Below are positions 43,581 through 50,606 of a stretch of 64,000 bases of DNA, in pieces. The notes under the pieces are model-generated. The model worked only from the letters and a program-made list of their open reading frames with translations, searched no databases and had not been told where the DNA came from. A program made the position numbers and the translations under genes. This DNA is from Clostridia bacterium (GTDB taxonomy: Bacteria > Bacillota > Clostridia > Christensenellales > CAG-138): the NCBI GenBank assembly GCA_017525875.1, contig JAFXSG010000025.1, forward strand, positions 81,633 through 145,632, in the 5' to 3' direction. Position 1 is the stretch's first letter, and the number at the start of each line of letters is the position of its first letter.

Positions 43581-46064
43581 ATGAAGACTGAACAATACAG
43601 CAAAAACTCAATAGATGCGCTCGAGCTTGCGAGGGCGGCGTCCGCGCGGCTCGGGCACGGCTTCGTCGGGTCGGAGCATATCCTGCTCGGCCTTGCACAG
43701 GCGCATGGCGCAGCGCGCACGGCGCTCAATGAAGCGGGCATTACTGAGGAAACGATCCTGCCGTACGCGGATACGGTCATCCCCGATACCGCACGCAGGC
43801 AGTTTACGGACAGCACGGGCTACACAGCCGACGCAAAGCGCGTACTCGAGCTTGCGCTTTACGAGGCTAAAGGAGACCGCGCTTCCGAGATCGGGACGAA
43901 GCATATCCTTCTCGGGATCCTGCGCGGCGAAGAGATCTTTGCCTGCCGCATCCTGGAGATCCTACTTCAGGACTTTTCGCTTATTAAAAAAAGCCTTACA
44001 AGTCTGTCGGACGACCGTCCGACTGAACCGGAGGATCCGGACGCCATAAGCAAAAACGAATTCGATGAAAGAGGCAGCTGTGAATTCGGAGCCGACCCAC
44101 TCAGCGCGCCCGTTTTCGGCGAGCAGAATCGCAGGCGCGCCTTCGAAGGCGGGAAAGACGCTTATAGAGAGAGCGGAGAGCAGGCCGAAGGGAACGACGA
44201 TCCGCTGCGCTTTTTGACGGATCTTACTGCCGCTGCCCGCGAGGGGCGGCTCGATCCGCTTATCGGATGCGAGAACGAGCTTTCAAGGCTCTCTCAGACG
44301 CTGCTTCGCAGGGGCAAGAATAATCCCGTCCTCGTCGGCCGCCCCGGCGTGGGCAAATCGGCGATCGTGGAGGGTTTTGCGCAGCGCATAGCCGAAGGAA
44401 ACGTTCCGGACGAGCTGAAAAACGCCAAACTCGTTTCGCTCGATCTCGGCGCGCTCATCGCCGGGACCAAATACAGGGGCGAGTTCGAACAGCGGCTCAA
44501 AGCCGTGCTCGATTCCGTTGACGAAAACACGATCCTTTTTATAGACGAGCTCCATAATATCGTAGGCGCAGGCGCTGCGGAGGGCAGCGTCGACGCGGCG
44601 AACATCCTCAAGCCGGCGCTCGCCCGCGGAGGGCTCAGAGTGATCGGCGCAACCACTTTCGATGAATACAGGAAACACATCGAAAAGGACGCGGCGCTCG
44701 AACGCCGGTTCTCACCGGTCACCGTGGAAGAACCTTCGCGCGATGAAGCGGTGGTCATACTTAAAGGGCTCAGGAGCCGTTATGAAGCGCACCACGGCGT
44801 TGAGATAACCGACGACGCGCTCGCCGCCTGCGTCGATTGCTCAATAAGATGTATGCCCGACCGCTGCCTTCCCGATAAGGCCATCGACCTGCTCGACGAA
44901 GCCGCCGCGTTCGTTCGCCTTGCTCCCGAAAAAGCCGGGAAGGACTCGAAAAACACGGAGCTTGACGCCGTGCGCGGGCAGCTTGAAGCGGCGCTCGCCG
45001 CCGGAGATTTCCGGACTGCCGCAGAGCTCCGCGCACAGGAAAAGCTGCTGCTCGCGGGTGCCGGCGCAAAGGCATATAAACGCACTCTGACCCGCGCGGA
45101 TATAACAAAAGTCGCGTCGGAGCTCTCCGGCATCCCGGCGGACGTATCGCCCGAAGCGCTTTCGCGGCGCGTTATCGCCCTTGAAAAACAGCTGAACGCT
45201 GCCGTTCACGGCCAACCCGACGCGGTCTCCGCAGTCTGTTCCGCCGTGCGCCGCGGCTTCTCGGGCCTTTCGGACGCCGCAAGACCAATCGCTTCGATCA
45301 TTCTTGCGGGCCGGAGCGGCCTTGGAAAGACCTATCTCGCGGAGAAACTTGCAGAAAGCCTCTACAGCTCGCCAGCCGCGCTGCTGCGCTTTGATATGGC
45401 CGACTACCGGGATGAGAGCAAGGCCGTGAACCTCGTCGGCGCGCCGCTTGGCTATAAGGACTCCGACGAGGGCGGCAGGCTGACCGAAGCCGTGCGCAGA
45501 AAGCCTTATGCCGTATTGCTTTTCGATAACGCGGAGCTTGCATCAGACGAGGCATTGAGCATCATTTCAAAGGTGATCAAAGACGGCTGCCTGACCGACA
45601 ACCGCGGGCGCACCGTCAGCTTCCGCAGCTGCATCGTGCTCGTCGCCTGCACCGCCGGGCACGAAGGCGGCCGCTCCGTCGGCTTTGCGAAATCCGGCGC
45701 GGAAGATGACGGCACTCTGCCTCCGGCGCTGCTTCCATCGGAGCTTGTTTCCTCAGCCGACTGCATCGCGCGCTTTGCACGATTTGATAAAGGCGCAGCG
45801 GAGCTTGTGGCAAAGGATTGCCTTGATGAACTTTCGGCCCGCACAGCCCGTATGGGCGTATCGCTTGAGTTTTCGCGGGAAGTACCCGCGGCGATCGCCG
45901 AAAAAGCAGCGTCCGAGCTCAATGAGAACGGAGCGTTCGCCGTTAAAAAAGCGGCTGCTCGATTCGTCGAAAAGCCGGTCACCGAACTGCTCCTTTCAGG
46001 CGCGGCAAAGGCCGGAGCCGCGGTCCGCTGCGCGTATTCGGGCGCCGGTTTCAGTTTTGAATAA
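43581..46064 (+). CDS. ClpC-like AAA+ ATPase with degenerate second ATPase site
   Basis: An 827-residue Hsp100 protein: Clp-N repeats (about 1-145), a linker, D1 with Walker A GRPGVGKSA (about 253) and Walker B ILFIDELHN, a short ClpC-like coiled middle, and D2 with Walker A AGRSGLGKT (about 576). In D2 the Walker B reads VLLFDNAEL, with Asn in place of the catalytic Glu. The usual FRPEFLNRID arginine-finger segment is replaced by LLPSELVSSADCI. A VGF tripeptide near residue 700, where ClpC binds ClpP, is kept. D2 may therefore bind but not hydrolyse ATP (inference). Adjacent genes give no substrate clue. Confidence 0.85.
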   Translation: MKTEQYSKNSIDALELARAASARLGHGFVGSEHILLGLAQAHGAARTALNEAGITEETILPYADTVIPDTARRQFTDSTGYTADAKRVLELALYEAKGDRASEIGTKHILLGILRGEEIFACRILEILLQDFSLIKKSLTSLSDDRPTEPEDPDAISKNEFDERGSCEFGADPLSAPVFGEQNRRRAFEGGKDAYRESGEQAEGNDDPLRFLTDLTAAAREGRLDPLIGCENELSRLSQTLLRRGKNNPVLVGRPGVGKSAIVEGFAQRIAEGNVPDELKNAKLVSLDLGALIAGTKYRGEFEQRLKAVLDSVDENTILFIDELHNIVGAGAAEGSVDAANILKPALARGGLRVIGATTFDEYRKHIEKDAALERRFSPVTVEEPSRDEAVVILKGLRSRYEAHHGVEITDDALAACVDCSIRCMPDRCLPDKAIDLLDEAAAFVRLAPEKAGKDSKNTELDAVRGQLEAALAAGDFRTAAELRAQEKLLLAGAGAKAYKRTLTRADITKVASELSGIPADVSPEALSRRVIALEKQLNAAVHGQPDAVSAVCSAVRRGFSGLSDAARPIASIILAGRSGLGKTYLAEKLAESLYSSPAALLRFDMADYRDESKAVNLVGAPLGYKDSDEGGRLTEAVRRKPYAVLLFDNAELASDEALSIISKVIKDGCLTDNRGRTVSFRSCIVLVACTAGHEGGRSVGFAKSGAEDDGTLPPALLPSELVSSADCIARFARFDKGAAELVAKDCLDELSARTARMGVSLEFSREVPAAIAEKAASELNENGAFAVKKAAARFVEKPVTELLLSGAAKAGAAVRCAYSGAGFSFE

Positions 46065-46084
46065 TTTCGTAATGAGGTCATAAA

Positions 46085-47641
46085 ATGGAAGTACTCAGGT
46101 TTGCACTCGGTCTCAGGTTTGACGCCGCGGATGAAACTGCCGGAACGGATCAGCGGGAGCATGCGCTCGGCCTGCTTTTATCGCGCGCGGAGCCCGCTCT
46201 CTTTGAAGGAATGAAGCTATACACCGCCCGCCATAAGCTTGACGAAAACGACGACGAGCGTATACTTACCGTCATCACGATGGGGCAGGGCCTCAAGCGC
46301 ACACGCAGGCTCTATGAAGCGATCACTGCGGATCCGTTCATTATGAGCGCGCTCGCTCCGCACAGGCCGATAATCCAGACGAACGCGATCTTCCATATTG
46401 AAAATGCCGAGTATTTAGGCGAATTCGATGCGGACGGGAAGCTTTCCGGCGGGGAAGTAAACTGTCCGATCAAACGCTTGCCGAAGGAGAGCTTCGGAAG
46501 GGCATATCCGATAAAGATCGCGCTTGCGCCGGATAAGTTTAAGGGCAGCATGACACAGTTCGAGGTCATCGACGTGCTGAAGGCTGCTGCGCGAAAGGTG
46601 CTGCCGGGCTGCACTTTGATCCCCGTTCCCGCTGCGGACGGCGGCGACGGTACCGCGGAAGTGCTGGCGCGCACGCTGAACGGCCGCAAACGCACGCTGA
46701 CAGTCACCGGACCGGATTGGACCAAGGTCGAAGCGTCGTATTATTTCATCGGGAACGAGACCGTTGTGATCGAAATGGCGGCCGCATCCGGCCTGTCACT
46801 CGTGCGCGGCAAGCCCGATCCCGTCGACGCGACGAGCTTCGGCACAGGCGAACTTATCGCCGACGCTCTCAAAAACGGCGCGAAACAGCTCCTGATCGGC
46901 ATAGGCGGTTCCGCGACCAACGATGCGGGCATCGGCGCAGCGACCGCGCTCAGCGTGAAGTTCACCGACGGGGTCGACAACGTCTTTGAAGGCTGCGCAT
47001 CCAACATGGAGTTCGTCCGCGGGATAGATCTTTCCGGCCTCGATCCGCTCGTGCGGCAGGCGGAGATCACCGTTCTGTGCGACGTAACGAATCCGATGTA
47101 CGGCAAAAACGGAGCAACGGCCGTATTCGGCCCGCAGAAGGGCGCCGACGAAGAGGACCTTGAGCGGCTCGAACGGGGCGTAAGGAACATTGCCGGGCGG
47201 TATAACGCGATCGCGGGCAGGGAAGTAAGCTCCGAACAGGGATCAGGCGCCGCCGGAGCCATGGGAGGCATGCTTGCGGCGCTGCTCGGCGCAAAGCTCG
47301 TGAACGGAGCCGGTACCGTGCTCGATCGGCTCGGCTTTGACAAGCGCATTGCGGGCAGCGATATCGTCGTCACAGGCGAAGGCCGGTTCGATGCGACAAG
47401 CATCGATTCCATGAAAGCGACCGGCGAGGTGATCGCGCGCTCCAGGGCGCAGCACGCGGTACCGCTCGTTATTGCGGGTTGCCTCGGCAAAGGCTGGGAG
47501 AAGGTGCTCGAAGGAGTGGATGTCCCCGTTTTTTCCACAGTGACAGGCGAAAACGGCCGACTGTTCGAAAGCGACAGGGAGCGGCTTATGCGCACGGCGG
47601 AGCGCGCGTTCACGGCTGTAAAGCGTTTTTGGCATAACTGA
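46085..47641 (+). CDS. Glycerate 2-kinase with an extra N-terminal domain
   Basis: A 518-residue protein. From about residue 143 it is a full glycerate kinase of the GarK/GlxK family: IALAPDKFKGSMTQFEV, ADGGDGTAEVL, IGGSATNDAGIGAA, GAAGAMGGMLAALLGAKL and the C-terminal VVTGEGRFDATS. It phosphorylates D-glycerate with ATP. Residues 1-142 (MEVLRFALGLRFDAADETAG onward) match no family I know and have no signal peptide. The joint is in frame with no start codon or ribosome site at the kinase boundary, so this is a true fusion or an unannotated domain. Confidence 0.88.
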   Translation: MEVLRFALGLRFDAADETAGTDQREHALGLLLSRAEPALFEGMKLYTARHKLDENDDERILTVITMGQGLKRTRRLYEAITADPFIMSALAPHRPIIQTNAIFHIENAEYLGEFDADGKLSGGEVNCPIKRLPKESFGRAYPIKIALAPDKFKGSMTQFEVIDVLKAAARKVLPGCTLIPVPAADGGDGTAEVLARTLNGRKRTLTVTGPDWTKVEASYYFIGNETVVIEMAAASGLSLVRGKPDPVDATSFGTGELIADALKNGAKQLLIGIGGSATNDAGIGAATALSVKFTDGVDNVFEGCASNMEFVRGIDLSGLDPLVRQAEITVLCDVTNPMYGKNGATAVFGPQKGADEEDLERLERGVRNIAGRYNAIAGREVSSEQGSGAAGAMGGMLAALLGAKLVNGAGTVLDRLGFDKRIAGSDIVVTGEGRFDATSIDSMKATGEVIARSRAQHAVPLVIAGCLGKGWEKVLEGVDVPVFSTVTGENGRLFESDRERLMRTAERAFTAVKRFWHN

Positions 47642-47709
47642 GCGGAGACGGTTAAGCATATCTTCCGTCAGGGCCCGATGATATATATCGGACCTTGTGA
47701 AAAAAAGGC

Positions 47710-47738
47710 TTGACAATTCAGCCGGGCGGTATTATAAT
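47710..47738 (+). promoter_or_regulatory. Promoter of the five-tRNA operon
   Basis: TTGACA (47710-47715), 17-bp spacer, TATAAT (47733-47738): a full consensus promoter 36 bases before tRNA-Val. Confidence 0.9.
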
Positions 47739-47774
47739 AGGCAAGCCGTTTGAAAGTAAGCTTTCAAAAGGTTC

Positions 47775-47850
47775 GGGAGCATAGCTCAGCTGGGAGAGCA
47801 TCTGCCTTACAAGCAGAGGGTCACAGGTTCGAGCCCTGTTGTTCCCACCA
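47775..47850 (+). tRNA. tRNA-Val (anticodon TAC)
   Basis: 76 nt with CCA encoded; acceptor GGGAGCA/TGTTCCC, anticodon stem-loop CTGCC-TTACAAG-CAG. First of five tRNAs. Confidence 0.96.
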
Positions 47851-47854
47851 ATGT

Positions 47855-47931
47855 GGTCCGGTAGTTCAGTTGGTTAGAATGCCAGCCTGTCACGCTGGAG
47901 GTCAGGGGTTCGAGCCCCCTTCGGATCGCCA
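47855..47931 (+). tRNA. tRNA-Asp (anticodon GTC)
   Basis: 77 nt with CCA encoded; anticodon loop CTGTCAC on a CAGC/GCTG stem; the acceptor stem has G-T pairs. Confidence 0.95.
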
Positions 47932-47934
47932 TTT

Positions 47935-48010
47935 GCCTCGGTAGCTCAGTTGGTAGAGCAAGGGACTGAAAATCCCTGTGTCGGTGGTTCGACTCCACTC
48001 TGAGGCACCA
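47935..48010 (+). tRNA. tRNA-Phe (anticodon GAA)
   Basis: 76 nt with CCA encoded; acceptor GCCTCGG/CTGAGGC, anticodon stem-loop GGGA-CTGAAAA-TCCC. Confidence 0.96.
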
Positions 48011-48012
48011 CC

Positions 48013-48088
48013 GCGGGAATAGCTCATTTGGTAGAGCGCCGCCTTGCCAAGGCGGAGGTGGCGGGTTCGAGCCCCGTTTCCCGCTCCA
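48013..48088 (+). tRNA. tRNA-Gly (anticodon GCC)
   Basis: 76 nt with CCA encoded; acceptor GCGGGAA/TTCCCGC, anticodon stem-loop CCGCC-TTGCCAA-GGCGG. Confidence 0.96.
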
Positions 48089-48091
48089 AAC

Positions 48092-48127
48092 AACATGGCT
48101 ATGCAGAACACGCTGCGTAGCCATGTT
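48092..48127 (+). other. Hairpin between tRNA-Gly and tRNA-Cys
   Basis: AACATGGCTATGC pairs with GCGTAGCCATGTT around a 10-nt loop. No T tract follows; it may steer tRNA processing or partly terminate before tRNA-Cys. Confidence 0.55.
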
Positions 48128-48134
48128 AATACAA

Positions 48135-48208
48135 GGCACCATAGCCAAGCGGTAAGGCAGCGGTCTGCAAAATCGCCATCTCCAGTTCGATTCTGGATGG
48201 TGCCTCCA
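48135..48208 (+). tRNA. tRNA-Cys (anticodon GCA)
   Basis: 74 nt with CCA encoded; acceptor GGCACCA/TGGTGCC, anticodon loop TCTGCAA. Confidence 0.95.
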
Positions 48209-48234
48209 AAAATCCTGCGCAAGCAGGATTTTTC
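48209..48234 (+). terminator. Terminator of the five-tRNA operon
   Basis: AAAAATCCTGC-GCAA-GCAGGATTTTT directly after the tRNA-Cys CCA. Confidence 0.9.
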
Positions 48235-48238
48235 CTTA

Positions 48239-48266
48239 TTCACTCTTCACTCTTCACTCTTCACTA
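48239..48266 (+). repeat. Four tandem TTCACTC units
   Basis: Three perfect heptamers plus TTCACTA. A near-complementary TAGTGAATAGTGAA lies at 48320-48333, so the two can form a stem upstream of the four-helix-bundle gene. Confidence 0.8.
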
Positions 48267-48360
48267 AACCTTTCCCCTCCGCTCCTTCCCGCGCAGGATT
48301 TTCGGGAGGTAAGAGGTAATAGTGAATAGTGAAGAAGGAGAAGTAACAAAGGAGAAAAAA

Positions 48361-48708
48361 ATGAATGAAAGTCCGCTGATGATCAAATCAAAAGAACTTG
48401 CGCTTGAAGTTATCAAGGTGTGCAAAGAATTAAGGATCTCAAAGTGCGAAAGCGCGCTTATCAATCAGTTTCTTCGTTCCGGCACATCCGTCGGCGCAAA
48501 CGTGCGAGAGGCGCAGTACGCGCACGGTACGGCGGATTTTATCGCAAAACTGCAAATAGCTCTCAAAGAGTGTTCTGAAACCGAATACTGGATCGAACTA
48601 TTGCTCGAGAGTGGGTATTATTCCAATAAAACAATTCTTGAGAAGTGCGTGGAAGTCAAAAAGATTCTCATTTCTTCTGTCAATACCGCAAAGGCAAAAA
48701 GCAAATAA
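48361..48708 (+). CDS. Four-helix-bundle protein (23S rRNA intervening-sequence type)
   Basis: A 115-residue all-helical protein of the family often encoded inside 23S rRNA intervening sequences: KELALEVIKVCKEL, FLRSGTSVGANVREAQYA and ALKECSETEYWIELL are its hallmarks. Its function is unknown; structures are pentamers. This copy is not in an rRNA gene but just downstream of a tRNA operon, behind TTCACT repeats. ATG at 48361 is chosen for the AAAGGAG before it; an in-frame ATG 13 codons earlier lacks a site. Confidence 0.9.
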   Translation: MNESPLMIKSKELALEVIKVCKELRISKCESALINQFLRSGTSVGANVREAQYAHGTADFIAKLQIALKECSETEYWIELLLESGYYSNKTILEKCVEVKKILISSVNTAKAKSK

Positions 48709-48825
48709 CCACACCCGCCCCGCCGCAGACTTCACTTTCCGGATTGACTTATTCACATTTTTCTGATATTAAAAAAGAAGAAATCGATATGCTCAAACTA
48801 TTATTTTAAAAGAAAGGGCAATCTC

Positions 48826-49302
48826 ATGAAAAAAATGAACAAAACCTTTATGATCAAGCCGCTTGAAAAGACAGACGTCCCCCTCGTCATCGGGTTTGAA
48901 CTTGAGCTGCGCCGTCAGGAGCCCGATACTTATTTCTGGGAACCGGACGAGTCCTACAAAGCGCAGCTCGAACAAAGCTTTGACGACGAGCGTTTCAATA
49001 ACGCAATGTCTTTTATAGCGGTCAGAGACGGAAAAGTGATCGGCAGGATCGACGCGTCCGTGATATCGAGCCGCAGCGACGCAGCGTGTGCGAGCGCATA
49101 TCTCGACTGGATCTGCGTTCTCAAAAGCGAAAGGCATTTTGGAGTGGCTCGGGAGCTTCTCAACGCATTAAGAGCCGAGTGCAAAGAACGCGGCGTAAGC
49201 GTGCTGATCGCGCTTACTGCAAGCAACGACGAGGCTCAACGCTTTTATAAAAGCGTTGAGAACGCCTCGATGCACGATACCGGGATCTGGATCGATATCT
49301 GA
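48826..49302 (+). CDS. GNAT-family N-acetyltransferase
   Basis: A 158-residue acetyltransferase with the order of GNAT motifs: beta strands MSFIAVRDGKVIGRIDAS, then LDWICVLKSERHFGVARELL (acetyl-CoA loop R-x-x-G-x-A), then ALTASNDEAQRFYKSVE. The substrate is unknown. AGAAAGGG lies before the ATG. A long inverted repeat follows the stop codon. Confidence 0.82.
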   Translation: MKKMNKTFMIKPLEKTDVPLVIGFELELRRQEPDTYFWEPDESYKAQLEQSFDDERFNNAMSFIAVRDGKVIGRIDASVISSRSDAACASAYLDWICVLKSERHFGVARELLNALRAECKERGVSVLIALTASNDEAQRFYKSVENASMHDTGIWIDI

Positions 49303-49303
49303 T

Positions 49304-49379
49304 ATGCAGGCGCAAAAGCCGGCTCCAAAGCGGGAATACTGCGCATCCGATCGGGCGCGGGATACCGGCGCCTGCATAC
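49304..49379 (+). other. Long inverted repeat after the GNAT gene
   Basis: Arms TATGCAGGCGC and GCGCCTGCATA enclose about 54 bases that contain a further GCCGG / CCGGC pair, making a ~76-nt extended hairpin without a T tract. Confidence 0.6.
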
Positions 49380-49382
49380 ATT

Positions 49383-49411
49383 TTGACAAACCTGTGAGTC
49401 GGTGATAAAAT
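49383..49411 (+). promoter_or_regulatory. Promoter of the YwaF-like gene
   Basis: TTGACA (49383-49388), 17-bp spacer, TAAAAT (49406-49411), 38 bases before the start codon. Confidence 0.75.
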
Positions 49412-49449
49412 CAAAGAAAGAAACCTATCTAATAATGTGAGGATCGTTT

Positions 49450-50241
49450 ATGTTCTGGACACCGCTGCACGCGTATACCCTGATACCGCAGTTTGTCTTT
49501 TATATAGCGCTTGCGTTTATACTGAGCCGTTTATTAAAAAACAAGGACTACGAAACTCAGCTGCTGCCGCTGAAGATCTGCACCGTCATACTTTTGCTGC
49601 TCGAAGCTGCAAAGCAGATTACGGGGATCGTCACCGGCTATGACACCTACTGGATCCCTTTGCATTTCTGCAGTCTGTTTCTGTATTTCCATCCATTGGC
49701 TTGTTTTTATAAAGGAAAACACCGCGACAGGCTCATTCTCATCGCCGGCGTAGTATCAATGTGCCTGTTCCTGTTCATGGCTGTTTATCCGAACGTCATT
49801 TATTCGGACGAAGCCGTCAGGAGCATGTGGAGATTCGTAACGGGGCGCGGCGGCAGCTTCTTCGAACTGCACACCGTCCTTTTCCACGGTATCGGGCTGT
49901 TCACGTTTTTTTTGTTCGTTTTCCAGGGCTTGGCGAAGTTCAACACAAGGAAGGACGTTAAACTGCTGATCGTCACCTACGGGGCATACTGCCTTATCGC
50001 CGGCCCGATTGCGCAGATCATCGATACGAACTTCAACAACTTCGTTCACAGCAACGCTCCGTTCCTGGAGAACATCAGATTAGCCGTCATCGAAAGCGCC
50101 GGCCCCGTCTTGGGCCAGACCGTCTACGTGCTGATCATATCGGCCGGGACCATCCTCGTTCCTTTGATCGCATACTTCGTTCTGAAAGCTTTAACAGGAG
50201 TATTTAACAAAAGAAAAGCAGCAGCTCCGGGCGAGAGTTGA
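49450..50241 (+). CDS. YwaF/TMEM164-type integral membrane protein
   Basis: A 263-residue protein with seven or so hydrophobic segments. The phrase YWIPLHFCSLFLYFHPLA matches the LPLHLC signature of the YwaF family (TIGR02206), and FELHTVLFHGIGLFTF and FVHSNAPFLENIR fit its later conserved sites. The function in bacteria is unknown; eukaryotic TMEM164 relatives act on phospholipid acyl chains. It is transcribed from its own promoter. Confidence 0.82.
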   Translation: MFWTPLHAYTLIPQFVFYIALAFILSRLLKNKDYETQLLPLKICTVILLLLEAAKQITGIVTGYDTYWIPLHFCSLFLYFHPLACFYKGKHRDRLILIAGVVSMCLFLFMAVYPNVIYSDEAVRSMWRFVTGRGGSFFELHTVLFHGIGLFTFFLFVFQGLAKFNTRKDVKLLIVTYGAYCLIAGPIAQIIDTNFNNFVHSNAPFLENIRLAVIESAGPVLGQTVYVLIISAGTILVPLIAYFVLKALTGVFNKRKAAAPGES

Positions 50242-50518
50242 CGCTCGATGAGGTCAAAGCTGCGCCTTTCGGCGTATCCGCATAAGGATAAACAGCCTCA
50301 AAAGGGATCTTTTCGCGCCCGCCTGCGTTAAAAATGCTCGGAAGACGCTCCGAGTATTCCTGCGCTTTTTGCCTTGACGGGCACAAAAATCCCCTCTTTT
50401 GAGACGCTTCGCGGTTTTCAGCATCAAATTGAAAGAGATCCGAGGACCATTACAGTGTTCCCGGATCTCAATAATTCTATAGTTGTTTTTCTGCTGAAAA
50501 CCTGCTTCTCCTTATGCG

Positions 50519-50543
50519 GCTGCGCCGTTCGGTGCGGCTTTTT
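50519..50543 (+). terminator. Intrinsic terminator before the MFS gene
   Basis: Stem GCTGCGCC / GGTGCGGC (two G-T pairs) with loop GTTC, followed by TTTTT. Confidence 0.7.
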
Positions 50544-50548
50544 GATTA

Positions 50549-50577
50549 TTGAATCGAAGGAAGACCTATGGTATAAT
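50549..50577 (+). promoter_or_regulatory. Promoter of the MFS transporter gene
   Basis: TTGAAT (50549-50554), 17-bp spacer, TATAAT (50572-50577), 29 bases before the start. Confidence 0.75.
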
Positions 50578-50606
50578 CTCACTATACTCATAAGGGGGGC
50601 AAGCTT

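Larger units (their letters stand above)
50242..50606 (+). other. Intergenic region with nested palindromes
   Basis: No convincing gene in 365 bases. At 50414-50501 arms GTTTTCAGCA and TGCTGAAAAC enclose a second perfect stem GAGATCCG / CGGATCTC. A small TGCTCGGA / CTCCGAGTA pair lies near 50335. The rest holds the terminator and promoter listed separately. Confidence 0.55.

Noticed and set aside
50204-50386. 60-codon minus-strand gene in the gap after the YwaF-like gene
   Set aside because: It overlaps the end of that gene, has no ribosome site and no recognisable motif.
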